From positions 1,240,001 to 1,304,000 of the forward strand of contig NZ_CP046919.1 in NCBI RefSeq assembly GCF_011387195.1: DNA of 64,000 bases, in the 5' to 3' direction. Position numbers and translations under genes: made by a program. Of this stretch, positions 27,410 through 35,371 are shown in pieces. The notes under the pieces were generated by a model. The model saw nothing but the letters and a program-made list of their open reading frames with translations. It did no database searches and had not been told where the DNA came from. The number at the start of each line of letters is the position of its first letter. The stretch's first letter is position 1. The stretch comes from Streptococcus ruminicola (GTDB taxonomy: Bacteria; Bacillota; Bacilli; Lactobacillales; Streptococcaceae).

Positions 27410-27436
27410 TGATAGTTTTTCTCTATCAAGGTCATA
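27410..27436 (+). promoter_or_regulatory. CYS-box (CmbR/CysR-type LysR regulator site) of the ABC transporter operon
   Basis: TGATA (27410-27414), 9 bases, TATCA (27424-27428), 3 bases, TCATA (27432-27436). This matches the streptococcal CYS-box form TGATA-N9-TATCA-N2-4-TGATA with one mismatch. It ends 11 bases before the putative -35. Confidence 0.65.
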
Positions 27437-27447
27437 GAAAATATATA

Positions 27448-27477
27448 TTGGGCAGGCGCCTCTAAGTTTGGTAGACT
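27448..27477 (+). promoter_or_regulatory. Putative weak promoter of the cystine-type ABC operon
   Basis: TTGGGC (27448-27453), 18-base spacer, TAGACT (27472-27477). The hexamers are weak, as expected of a promoter that needs an activator at the upstream CYS-box. Confidence 0.45.
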
Positions 27478-27509
27478 GTAACAAAGATGATTAGAAAAGA
27501 GGAAGAGAG

Positions 27510-28337
27510 ATGAAAAAGACAAACCTTTTAACAGTAGCCTTTTTGGCGGTAGTTGCTTTGGTGCTTTCAGCTTGCTCAACTCAAACGCAATCTGGTGGTA
27601 AAAAGGTCATCAAAGTAGCGACTGATTCAGACACAGCACCATTTACTTATAAGGAAAATAAAGCCTTTAAAGATTATGATATCGATGTGGTAAAAGCTAT
27701 TTTCAAGGACTCAAAGGAATACAAAGTGGAGTTTGTGACAACAGCTTTTGATTCTATTTTGACGGGTGTGGATGCAGACCGTTATCAAATTGCGGCAAAT
27801 GATTTTAATTACAATGAAGAACGTGCGCAAAAATACCTTTTCTCAGATCCAATTTCACACTCAAATTATGCGATTACGAGTGCTGAGGGGACAAGCTATG
27901 ATAGTTTAGATGATTTATCGGGTAAAAAAACGGAAGTTATTTCAGGGTCAAATTACGCGCAAGTTTTGGAAAAATGGAACAAGGATAATCCAGATAAAGA
28001 ACCGATTAAAATCAAGTATGCAGCAAGCTCAACTGGTTTAACGACACGTGTTCAACACATTGAAAATGGAACGATTGATTTTATTCTTTATGATGCCATT
28101 TCATCAAATTATTTGATTGAAGACCAAGGCTTTAATTTAACAGTAACTAATGTTAAAGGTGGAATTGGTGGCGAAAACGACGGACTAGAATACCTTTTAT
28201 TCGCTGATACTAGTGATGGTAAAGAACTGCAAGCATTCGTTAATAAACGCCTTAAAACTCTAAAAGAAGATGGAACATTAGCTGAATTAAGTCAAACTTA
28301 CTTTGGTGGAGATTTTGTCTCATCTGTTAAATCTTAA
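27510..28337 (+). CDS. Amino-acid ABC transporter substrate-binding lipoprotein (predicted cystine/cysteine)
   Basis: 275 residues. A lipoprotein signal peptide (MKKTN, hydrophobic core, lipobox LSAC with Cys22) anchors it outside the membrane. The rest is a family-3 solute-binding fold: IKVATDSDTAPFTY, a DYDIDVVKAIF segment and FDSILTGVDADRYQIAAN are typical of polar-amino-acid binders. Substrate cannot be told from the protein alone, but the CYS-box upstream points to cystine (TcyA-like). First gene of a three-gene operon; SD GAGGAAGAGAG. Confidence 0.85.
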   Translation: MKKTNLLTVAFLAVVALVLSACSTQTQSGGKKVIKVATDSDTAPFTYKENKAFKDYDIDVVKAIFKDSKEYKVEFVTTAFDSILTGVDADRYQIAANDFNYNEERAQKYLFSDPISHSNYAITSAEGTSYDSLDDLSGKKTEVISGSNYAQVLEKWNKDNPDKEPIKIKYAASSTGLTTRVQHIENGTIDFILYDAISSNYLIEDQGFNLTVTNVKGGIGGENDGLEYLLFADTSDGKELQAFVNKRLKTLKEDGTLAELSQTYFGGDFVSSVKS

Positions 28338-28351
28338 AAGAAGGAGTATTC

Positions 28352-29155
28352 ATGTCTTTTATAATACTTACAACTGGCTTATCTTGGTATGCTAAGTTAG
28401 TTGAAAAAATACCTGAAGGTCAGCTCTTTAGCTGGCGTGCGGTTTTTGATGCCATTCCTGATTTGCTGGGACATTTGCCGACAACTCTTGGATTGACTTT
28501 AGCAGGTGCTTTCTTTGGTTTGATTTTAGCATTAGTCTTTGCTATTGTGAAAATCAATCGTCCTAAAGTTTTGTATCCTATTCAAGCTGTTTTTGTCAGT
28601 TTTTTACGTGGAACACCGATTTTGGTTCAGTTGATGCTGACTTATTACGGCATTCCACTCTTTTTAAAATTTCTTAAACTAAAATACGGATTTGACTGGA
28701 ATATTAATGCCATTCCTGCATCGGTCTTTGCTGTGACAGCTTTTGCTTTTAATGAAGCTGCCTACACTAGCGAGACCATTCGTGCGGCCATTCAAGCTGT
28801 AAATGTTGGTGAAATCGAAGCTGCGCGTAGTCTTGGAATGACTTCGTTTCAAGTTTATCGCCGTGTGATTATTCCAAATTCTGCAGTGATTGCCACACCA
28901 ACTTTGATTAATAGTTTAATTGGCTTAACTAAAGGAACATCACTAGCCTTTAATGCTGGAATTGTTGAAATGTTTGCGCAGGCGCAGATTTTGGGTGGGT
29001 CAGATTATCGTTACTTTGAACGATATATTTCGGTCGCTCTGGTTTACTGGATTATCAGTATTATTATCGAACAAATTGGGCGTTTAATTGAGAAAAAAAT
29101 GGCTATTGATACTCCAAAAATAAGCCAAGATACGATAACAGGAGACATTCGCTAA
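28352..29155 (+). CDS. Amino-acid ABC transporter permease (predicted cystine, TcyB-like)
   Basis: 267 residues with about five membrane helices and the His/Glu/Gln-type permease signature: FLRGTPILVQL, and the EAA loop EIEAARSLGMTSFQVYRRVIIP that docks on the ATPase. It lies 14 bases after the binding-protein gene, with AAGGAG as SD, and overlaps the ATPase gene by one base. Substrate assignment is inherited from the CYS-box. Confidence 0.87.
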   Translation: MSFIILTTGLSWYAKLVEKIPEGQLFSWRAVFDAIPDLLGHLPTTLGLTLAGAFFGLILALVFAIVKINRPKVLYPIQAVFVSFLRGTPILVQLMLTYYGIPLFLKFLKLKYGFDWNINAIPASVFAVTAFAFNEAAYTSETIRAAIQAVNVGEIEAARSLGMTSFQVYRRVIIPNSAVIATPTLINSLIGLTKGTSLAFNAGIVEMFAQAQILGGSDYRYFERYISVALVYWIISIIIEQIGRLIEKKMAIDTPKISQDTITGDIR

Positions 29156-29898
29156 TGATTAAGATTACAAAATTAACAAAAGCATTCTCTGGTCAGAAGG
29201 TTTTAGATGGTTTAGATGTGGCTATTAAAAAGGGTGAAGTTTTAGCTCTTGTCGGGGCATCTGGAGCGGGAAAATCAACATTTTTACGTAGCTTAAATTA
29301 TTTGGAACAAGCGGATTATGGTAGCATTGCTATCGATGATTTCAAAGTTGATTTTCAAAACATCACCAAAGAAGAAGTGCTTGAACTCCGTCGAAAACTG
29401 GCCATGGTTTTTCAGCAATTTAACCTTTTTGAACGCCGTACCGCACTTGAAAATGTCAAAGAAGGCTTAAAGATTGTCAAAAAACTATCAGATGTAGAGG
29501 CGACTAAGATTGCTAAAGAAGAATTAGCTAAAGTTGGGTTGTCTGATCGTGAGAATCATTACCCAAGGCATTTATCTGGTGGGCAAAAGCAGCGCGTGGC
29601 TTTAGCGCGAGCTCTTGCCATGAAACCTGATGTTCTTCTTTTAGATGAACCCACTTCTGCCCTTGATCCAGAGTTGGTTGGAGAAGTGGAAAAATCAATT
29701 GCAGATGCTGCAAAAGCAGGACAAACCATGATTTTGGTGAGCCATGATATGAATTTTGTTTATCAAGTGGCTGATAAAGTTCTCTTTTTGGATAAGGGAC
29801 GTATTCTTGAAGCTGGTCGACCAGAAGAGATTTTTAAACATCCTAAAGAAGCAAGAACTAAAGAATTCTTTGCAAATTATACAAAAACGTATATTTAA
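29155..29898 (+). CDS. Amino-acid ABC transporter ATP-binding protein (predicted cystine, TcyC-like)
   Basis: 247 residues. Walker A GASGAGKS (residues 34-41), Q-loop MVFQQFNLFERRTALENV, signature HLSGGQKQRVALARAL, Walker B DVLLLDEPTSALD and switch VSHDMNF are intact. Typical polar-amino-acid importer ATPase. Its ATG overlaps the permease stop (TAATG). Ends the operon, followed by a terminator. Confidence 0.9.
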   Translation: MIKITKLTKAFSGQKVLDGLDVAIKKGEVLALVGASGAGKSTFLRSLNYLEQADYGSIAIDDFKVDFQNITKEEVLELRRKLAMVFQQFNLFERRTALENVKEGLKIVKKLSDVEATKIAKEELAKVGLSDRENHYPRHLSGGQKQRVALARALAMKPDVLLLDEPTSALDPELVGEVEKSIADAAKAGQTMILVSHDMNFVYQVADKVLFLDKGRILEAGRPEEIFKHPKEARTKEFFANYTKTYI

Positions 29899-29909
29899 AG
29901 ACACAGATT

Positions 29910-29918
29910 TGATATAAT
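29910..29918 (+). promoter_or_regulatory. Extended -10 promoter upstream of DUF4059-trxB
   Basis: TGATATAAT at 29910-29918. The hairpin at 29921-29947 lies just downstream, so it would fall at the very start of this transcript. Confidence 0.4.
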
Positions 29919-29920
29919 AA

Positions 29921-29947
29921 GAGCTGAAAGTTTTTTTCAGCTTTTTT
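29921..29947 (+). terminator. Intrinsic terminator of the ABC transporter operon
   Basis: AGCTGAAA / TTTCAGCT followed by six T. Confidence 0.8.
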
Positions 29948-29980
29948 AGAGCAAAATAGAATACGAGTGCAAGGTGAAAT

Positions 29981-30205
29981 ATGTTTTTAGAAATTTTTAG
30001 TCTCTATATTCAGGGATTACTTTTATCAATTATCAGTGTTTTTTTAGTTGGTGTTTTTTGGAATTTTTGGCGAGCTAGACGCAAATATGATAAAACAGCC
30101 AAAGAACGCCAAGCTTTTTTGTATGATATTTTGATGATATCTATTATGGTCATTCCAGTTCTTTCTTTTGCTTTTATGGCCATTTTATTGATGTTTAAAG
30201 CATAA
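29981..30205 (+). CDS. DUF4059 family small membrane protein
   Basis: 74 residues with two hydrophobic helices (about 8-28 and 48-70) and a short basic loop (RARRKYDKTAKERQ) between them. The family is found next to trxB in streptococci, as here, 66 bases upstream. Function unknown. AAGGTG serves as SD before the ATG. Confidence 0.75.
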   Translation: MFLEIFSLYIQGLLLSIISVFLVGVFWNFWRARRKYDKTAKERQAFLYDILMISIMVIPVLSFAFMAILLMFKA

Positions 30206-30271
30206 TAATTGTGTTTTAGAGATGAGCTTGATAGAATAGAAAAATAATCGATAAAACGAGGTAAAAAATCC

Positions 30272-31186
30272 ATGTACGATACATTAATTATTGGTTCAGG
30301 TCCTGCAGGGATGACTGCTGGTCTTTATGCCGCACGTGCTAACCTTAAAGTTGGTATTATTGAACAAGGTGCTCCTGGTGGGCAAATGAATAATACATCA
30401 GAAATTGAAAACTACCCAGGTTACGATCACATTTCTGGACCAGAATTGTCAATGAAAATGCACGCACCGCTTGAAAAATTTGGTGTGGAAAATATTTATG
30501 GTATCGTCAAAAGCATTGAAGATGCTGGCGATGTTAAGCGCGTCATCACTGAAGATGCTACTTATGAAGCTAAGACAATTATTTTGGCGACTGGTGCTAA
30601 AAACCGTGCCCTTGGCGTAGCTGGTGAAGAAGAGTACACAAGCCGTGGGGTGTCATACTGTGCAGTTTGTGATGGAGCATTCTTCCGTAACCAAGATTTA
30701 TTAGTTGTCGGTGGTGGTGACTCAGCTGTTGAAGAAGCTGGTTATTTAACACAATTTGCAAAATCAGTAACCATTATTCATCGTCGCGATGAATTGCGCG
30801 CGCAAAAGATTTTGCAAGACCGTGCCTTTGCTAACGAGAAAATCAATTTCATCTGGGATTCCGTTGTTAAAGAAATCAAAGGAAATGATATCAAGGTTTC
30901 AGGTGTTGTTGTAGAAAATGTTAAAACTGGTGAAATCAGTGAACATGATTTTGGTGGTATTTTCATCTACGTTGGTGTTGACCCAGTTTCAAAAATGGTT
31001 GAAGGACTTGGTATTACAGATGAAGCTGGTTGGGTTATCGCAGATGACCACATGAAGACAGCTATTCCAGGTATCTTTGCCGTTGGTGACGTGCGTAAGA
31101 AAGAACTTCGACAAATCACAACAGCAGTTGGTGATGGCGCTATTGCTGGACAAGGTGTTTATCAATATATTGAAAATATGAAATAA
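30272..31186 (+). CDS. trxB: Thioredoxin reductase TrxB
   Basis: 304 residues, low-molecular-weight bacterial type. It passes electrons from NADPH through FAD and a redox disulfide to thioredoxin. Seen: FAD motif IIGSGPAGMTAGLYAARA, redox motif CAVC (Cys130, Cys133) in SYCAVCDGAFF, NADPH motif VVGGGDSAVEEA and C-terminal FAVGDVRKKELRQITTAVGDG. GAGG precedes the ATG. Probably cotranscribed with DUF4059. Ends at a terminator. Confidence 0.96.
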   Translation: MYDTLIIGSGPAGMTAGLYAARANLKVGIIEQGAPGGQMNNTSEIENYPGYDHISGPELSMKMHAPLEKFGVENIYGIVKSIEDAGDVKRVITEDATYEAKTIILATGAKNRALGVAGEEEYTSRGVSYCAVCDGAFFRNQDLLVVGGGDSAVEEAGYLTQFAKSVTIIHRRDELRAQKILQDRAFANEKINFIWDSVVKEIKGNDIKVSGVVVENVKTGEISEHDFGGIFIYVGVDPVSKMVEGLGITDEAGWVIADDHMKTAIPGIFAVGDVRKKELRQITTAVGDGAIAGQGVYQYIENMK

Positions 31187-31189
31187 CAG

Positions 31190-31217
31190 AAAACCGAGAT
31201 TTTATCTCGGTTTTTTT
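31190..31217 (+). terminator. Intrinsic terminator of trxB
   Basis: AAACCGAGAT / ATCTCGGTTT with a TTT loop and T run. Confidence 0.88.
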
Positions 31218-31323
31218 AGTGGCTGAAAAGCTAGAAAGACTGTGAAAAATTTTTCTGAAAGTCAGATTTTTTTCAAATCTTTGCGCAAAACCTCACAAAG
31301 TTTTAGCCAGTCTCTCGTAATTG

Positions 31324-31332
31324 TGCTATAAT
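31324..31332 (+). promoter_or_regulatory. Extended -10 promoter of pncB-nadE
   Basis: TGCTATAAT at 31324-31332, giving a ~95-nt leader before the pncB ATG at 31434. Confidence 0.55.
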
Positions 31333-31358
31333 ATGGGGGATAATTAATCTTTTGACAG

Positions 31359-31402
31359 ATGCTAGCAGAGGTTGTTAAAACCAGATATGATAAGACTAGC
31401 AT
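31359..31402 (+). promoter_or_regulatory. Two-level hairpin in the pncB-nadE 5' leader, candidate cis-acting RNA
   Basis: Outer stem ATGCTAG (31359-31365) / CTAGCAT (31396-31402), perfect over 7 bp. Inside it, GGTT (31370-31373) / AACC (31379-31382) forms a small second stem with internal loops CAGA and AGATATGATAAGA. No T run follows, so it is not a terminator. The RBS AAGGGG lies 19 bases further on, next to TTTTTAAAAA. Confidence 0.4.
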
Positions 31403-31433
31403 TGGGTCGATATTTTTAAAAAGGGGATACCAC

Positions 31434-32894
31434 ATGTATCAAGATGATAGTTTAACTCTCCACACAGATTTGTATCAAATTAATATGATGCAAGTTTATT
31501 TCGATAAAGGCATTCACAACCGTAAAGCGGTTTTTGAAGTCTTTTTCCGTAAAGAACCATTTTCAAATGGCTATGCTGTTTTTGCTGGTTTGCAACGTAT
31601 GGTTGAATACCTTAAAAACCTTCGTTTTACAGAAACAGATATTGCTTACTTAGAAGATTTAGGTTATCCAGCTGATTTCATCGCTTATTTGAAAGATTTT
31701 AAATTAGAATTAACCATTCGTTCAGCTCAAGAAGGTGACCTTGTTTTCGCTAATGAACCAATCGTCCAAGTGGAAGGACCTTTGGCACAATGTCAATTGG
31801 TTGAAACAGCTTTGCTTAACATCGTAAACTTCCAAACATTGATTGCCACAAAAGCTGCTCGTATCCGTTCAGTTATTAATGATGAACCATTGCTAGAATT
31901 TGGTAGCCGTCGTGCTCAAGAAATGGATGCAGCAATTTGGGGAACACGTGCTGCTGTAATCGGTGGTGCTAATGCCACATCAAATGTTCGTGCTGGTAAA
32001 ATGTTTGATATTCCAGTGTCAGGAACACATGCACATGCTCTTGTTCAAGCTTACGGTGATGACTATGAAGCCTTCATGGCTTACGCAGGCACTCACAAAG
32101 ATTGCGTCTTTTTGGTTGATACTTATGATACACTTCGTTTGGGTGTTCCAGCAGCTATTCGTGTAGCCAATGAACTTGGTGACAAGATTAACTTTCTTGG
32201 AGTTCGTATTGACTCTGGTGATATGGCTTACTTGTCTAAAAAAATCCGCGAACAATTGGATGCTGCAGGTTACCCAGATGCTAAAATTTACGCTTCAAAT
32301 GATTTGGATGAAAATACCATTCTTAACCTTAAAATGCAAAAAGCCAAAATTGACGTTTGGGGTGTTGGTACAAAACTTATCACAGCTTATGACCAACCAG
32401 CTCTTGGTGCTGTTTACAAAATTGTCTCAATCGAAGATGAAAACGGTGTAATGCAAGACACTATCAAATTGTCTAACAACGCTGAAAAAGTGTCTACACC
32501 AGGTAAAAAACAAGTTTGGCGCATCACAAGTCGCGAAAGAAATAAAACAGAAGGTGACTACATCACTTTCACTGATACAGATGTTAACCAACTTGATGAA
32601 GTTTACATGTTCCACCCAACATACACTTACATCAATAAAACAGTAAAAGATTTTGAAGCTGTTCCTCTCCTTGTTGATATCTTTGATAAAGGTGAATTGG
32701 TTTACGATTTGCCAACACTTGCTGAAATCCAAGATTATGCTCGCAAAGAATACGACAAACTTTGGGACGAATACAAACGTCTACTTAACCCACAAGATTA
32801 TCCAGTTGACTTGTCACAAGAAGTTTGGCAAAACAAAATGGATCTTATCGACCGTATTCGCAAAGAAGCTCAACAAAAAGGAGAAGTTAAGTAA
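31434..32894 (+). CDS. pncB: Nicotinate phosphoribosyltransferase PncB
   Basis: 486 residues. It makes nicotinate mononucleotide from nicotinate and PRPP, entering the Preiss-Handler NAD pathway. Seen: N-terminal [54 protein letters not shown] and the phosphate site [15 protein letters not shown] segment (VRIDSGD). The ATG at 31434 follows AAGGGG; an upstream in-frame ATG at 31359 falls in the outer leader stem and lacks an SD. nadE follows with a one-base overlap. Confidence 0.95.
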   Translation: MYQDDSLTLHTDLYQINMMQVYFDKGIHNRKAVFEVFFRKEPFSNGYAVFAGLQRMVEYLKNLRFTETDIAYLEDLGYPADFIAYLKDFKLELTIRSAQEGDLVFANEPIVQVEGPLAQCQLVETALLNIVNFQTLIATKAARIRSVINDEPLLEFGSRRAQEMDAAIWGTRAAVIGGANATSNVRAGKMFDIPVSGTHAHALVQAYGDDYEAFMAYAGTHKDCVFLVDTYDTLRLGVPAAIRVANELGDKINFLGVRIDSGDMAYLSKKIREQLDAAGYPDAKIYASNDLDENTILNLKMQKAKIDVWGVGTKLITAYDQPALGAVYKIVSIEDENGVMQDTIKLSNNAEKVSTPGKKQVWRITSRERNKTEGDYITFTDTDVNQLDEVYMFHPTYTYINKTVKDFEAVPLLVDIFDKGELVYDLPTLAEIQDYARKEYDKLWDEYKRLLNPQDYPVDLSQEVWQNKMDLIDRIRKEAQQKGEVK

Positions 32895-33718
32895 TGACTT
32901 TACAAGAAAAAATTATTGCTGAATTAGGTGTTAAACCAAGTATTGATGCTAAAGAAGAAATCCGTGTCTCTGTTGATTTCTTGAAAGATTACATGAAAAA
33001 ACATTCTTTCTTGAAATCTTATGTGCTTGGTATTTCTGGTGGTCAAGATTCTAGCTTGGCAGGACGTTTGGCACAAATCGCTATGGAAGAATTGCGTGCT
33101 GAAACTGGTGATGACAGCTATAAATTCATCGCAGTTCGTTTGCCATACGGTGTTCAAGCTGACGAAGAAGATGCACAACGTGCGCTTAAATTCATCAAAC
33201 CAGATGTTAGCATTGCTGTAAATATCAAAGAAGCTGTTGATGGACAAGTTCATGAACTTGAAAAAGCTGGTATTGACGTTTCTGACTTTAACAAAGGGAA
33301 CATCAAAGCTCGTCAACGTATGATTACTCAATACGCTGTAGCAGGTGCAAATAGCGGTGCTGTTATCGGTACTGACCACGCTGCAGAAAACATCACTGGA
33401 TTCTTTACAAAATTTGGTGATGGTGGTGCTGACGTGATTCCACTTTATCGCCTTAACAAACGTCAAGGTAAACAATTATTGGCAGAGCTTGGTGCTGACC
33501 CAGCTATCTACGAAAAAATTCCAACAGCTGATTTGGAAGAAAATCGTCCAGGTATTGCTGATGAAGTGGCACTAGGCGTTACTTACAACGATATCGATGA
33601 TTATCTTGAAGGTAAAACAGTTTCAGCAGAAGCACAAGCTAAAATCGAAAACTGGTGGAATAAAACAGAACACAAACGTCACTTGCCAATTACAGTATTT
33701 GACGATTTTTGGAAATAA
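32894..33718 (+). CDS. nadE: NH3-dependent NAD+ synthetase NadE
   Basis: 274 residues, the ammonia-dependent type without a glutaminase domain. It amidates nicotinate adenine dinucleotide to NAD+. The ATP pyrophosphatase P-loop [16 protein letters not shown] is near residue 45; [22 protein letters not shown] and [15 protein letters not shown] are signature regions. Its ATG overlaps the pncB stop (TAATG), making a compact niacin-to-NAD salvage operon; nadD is not adjacent. Confidence 0.96.
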   Translation: MTLQEKIIAELGVKPSIDAKEEIRVSVDFLKDYMKKHSFLKSYVLGISGGQDSSLAGRLAQIAMEELRAETGDDSYKFIAVRLPYGVQADEEDAQRALKFIKPDVSIAVNIKEAVDGQVHELEKAGIDVSDFNKGNIKARQRMITQYAVAGANSGAVIGTDHAAENITGFFTKFGDGGADVIPLYRLNKRQGKQLLAELGADPAIYEKIPTADLEENRPGIADEVALGVTYNDIDDYLEGKTVSAEAQAKIENWWNKTEHKRHLPITVFDDFWK

Positions 33719-33730
33719 ATTTCAAAATTA

Positions 33731-33752
33731 AAAAGCCCTATTTGGGCTTTTT
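33731..33752 (+). terminator. Intrinsic terminator of pncB-nadE
   Basis: AAAGCCC / GGGCTTT around a 4-5-base loop, then six T. Confidence 0.87.
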
Positions 33753-33849
33753 TGTTTGGTTTTAGTATTATTATTTGAAAATTCTGACATATACTGCTAT
33801 GAAAGTTTACACATTTTTTTGAAAGTTTTAAAAAGTTCTACAATTTCTC

Positions 33850-33877
33850 TTGAAAAATGCTTAATAAGCGCTATAAT
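33850..33877 (+). promoter_or_regulatory. Promoter of pepC
   Basis: TTGAAA (33850-33855), 16-base spacer, TATAAT (33872-33877). A 10-bp near-repeat, GTTAAGTTAG then GTTAAGTCAG (33886-33905), lies just downstream at the expected transcript start. Confidence 0.6.
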
Positions 33878-33947
33878 GGTTATTAGTTAAGTTAGGTTAA
33901 GTCAGAAAATATTACATGAGAGCTTAGCCACAATTATAGGAGGAATT

Positions 33948-35285
33948 ATGTCAGAATTATCATCAACATTTACTGATAAGCTATTTGCTGATTTTCAAGC
34001 TGATAGCAAATTGCGTGCTGTTGAAAATGCTGTAACTCACAATGGGTTGTTAAAATCTCTTGAAACACGTCAAAGTGAAATGGAAAACGACCACGCTTTT
34101 TCAATTGATTTAACAAAAGATAAAGTTGCTAACCAAAAAGCTTCAGGTCGTTGCTGGATGTTTGCAGCTCTTAATACTTTCCGTCATAAAATGATCTCAG
34201 ACCTTAACTTGGAAAACTTCGAACTTTCTCAAGCTCACACATTCTTCTGGGACAAATACGAAAAATCAAACTGGTTCTTAGAACAAGTTATTGCAACTGC
34301 TGACCAAGAACTTGGTAGCCGTAAAGTAAAATTCTTACTTGATGTGCCACAACAAGATGGTGGTCAATGGGATATGGTTGTTGCTCTTTTTGAAAAATAC
34401 GGTGTTGTGCCCAAAGCTGCTTACCCAGAATCAATTTCATCAAGCAATAGCCGTGAATTGAACCAATACCTTAACAAACTATTGCGTCAAGATGCTCAAA
34501 TTTTGCGTGAAGCTATTGCAGCAGGTGCAGATGACAAAGCTGTTCAAGCTAAAAAAGAAGAACTTCTTCAAGAAGTCTTCAATTTCTTAGCTATTAACCT
34601 TGGCTTGCCACCACGTACATTTGATTTTGCTTACCGTGATAAAGACAATAACTATCATTCAGATAAAAATATCACACCACAAGAATTCTTCAAAAAATAC
34701 GTTGGTTTAGATCTTTCTGAATACGTATCAGTTATCAATGCCCCAACAGCTGACAAACCTTATGGTAAATCATACACTGTTGAAATGCTTGGTAACGTGG
34801 TTGGTAGCCGTGACGTTCGTTACATCAACCTTGATATGGAACGTTTCAAAGAATTGGCTATCGCACAAATGCAAGCTGGTGAAACTGTTTGGTTTGGTTC
34901 TGATGTTGGCCAAATTTCAGACCGCCAAAAAGGTATCATGGCAACAAATGTTTACGATTTTGAAACAGCTATGGATATCAACTTCACACAAGATAAAGCA
35001 GGTCGTCTTGATTACAGCGAAAGCTTGATGACACACGCTATGGTTCTTACAGGTGTTGATTTGGACGAAAATGGCAAATCTCTTAAATGGAAAGTTGAAA
35101 ATTCATGGGGAGAAAAAGTTGGTAACAAAGGTTACTTTGTTGCTTCTGATGCTTGGATGGATGAATTCACTTACCAAATCGTGGTACGTAAAGAATTCTT
35201 GACAGCAGAAGAACGAGCTGCTTATGAAGCTGAACCAATCGTTCTTGCACCTTGGGATCCAATGGGAGCTCTTGCAAGCAAATAA
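33948..35285 (+). CDS. pepC: Aminopeptidase C PepC (C1 cysteine peptidase, bleomycin-hydrolase family)
   Basis: 445 residues, normal for PepC. It is a cytosolic homohexameric aminopeptidase that trims peptides taken up from the medium. The catalytic Cys69 is in ASGRCWMFAALN, the His in SLMTHAMVLTGVD and the Asn in KVENSWGEKVG; all three are intact. SD AGGAGG precedes the ATG. It is monocistronic. Confidence 0.96.
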   Translation: MSELSSTFTDKLFADFQADSKLRAVENAVTHNGLLKSLETRQSEMENDHAFSIDLTKDKVANQKASGRCWMFAALNTFRHKMISDLNLENFELSQAHTFFWDKYEKSNWFLEQVIATADQELGSRKVKFLLDVPQQDGGQWDMVVALFEKYGVVPKAAYPESISSSNSRELNQYLNKLLRQDAQILREAIAAGADDKAVQAKKEELLQEVFNFLAINLGLPPRTFDFAYRDKDNNYHSDKNITPQEFFKKYVGLDLSEYVSVINAPTADKPYGKSYTVEMLGNVVGSRDVRYINLDMERFKELAIAQMQAGETVWFGSDVGQISDRQKGIMATNVYDFETAMDINFTQDKAGRLDYSESLMTHAMVLTGVDLDENGKSLKWKVENSWGEKVGNKGYFVASDAWMDEFTYQIVVRKEFLTAEERAAYEAEPIVLAPWDPMGALASK

Positions 35286-35295
35286 TATAAAACTA

Positions 35296-35327
35296 AAAAC
35301 GTTAGCTGATATCAGCTAGCGTTTTTT
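35296..35327 (+). terminator. Intrinsic terminator of pepC
   Basis: AAACGTTAGCTG / CAGCTAGCGTTT (one wobble) with T run. Confidence 0.87.
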
Positions 35328-35334
35328 GGCACAA

Positions 35335-35371
35335 TAAAATCACCTCTGACTAAGCAGAGGTGATTTTATTA
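35335..35371 (-). terminator. Terminator of recU-pbp1a (possibly bidirectional)
   Basis: AAAATCACCTCTG / CAGAGGTGATTTT; on the minus strand it follows the pbp1a stop codon and ends in T residues. Confidence 0.82.

Noticed and set aside
31249..31263. CodY-box-like sequence ATTTTTCTGAAAGTC upstream of pncB
   Set aside because: Three mismatches to the 15-base consensus in an AT-rich region; too weak to claim.
32924..33475. A 183-codon open frame antisense to nadE
   Set aside because: Low-complexity Phe/Ser-rich composition, fully inside nadE; an artefact of codon bias.
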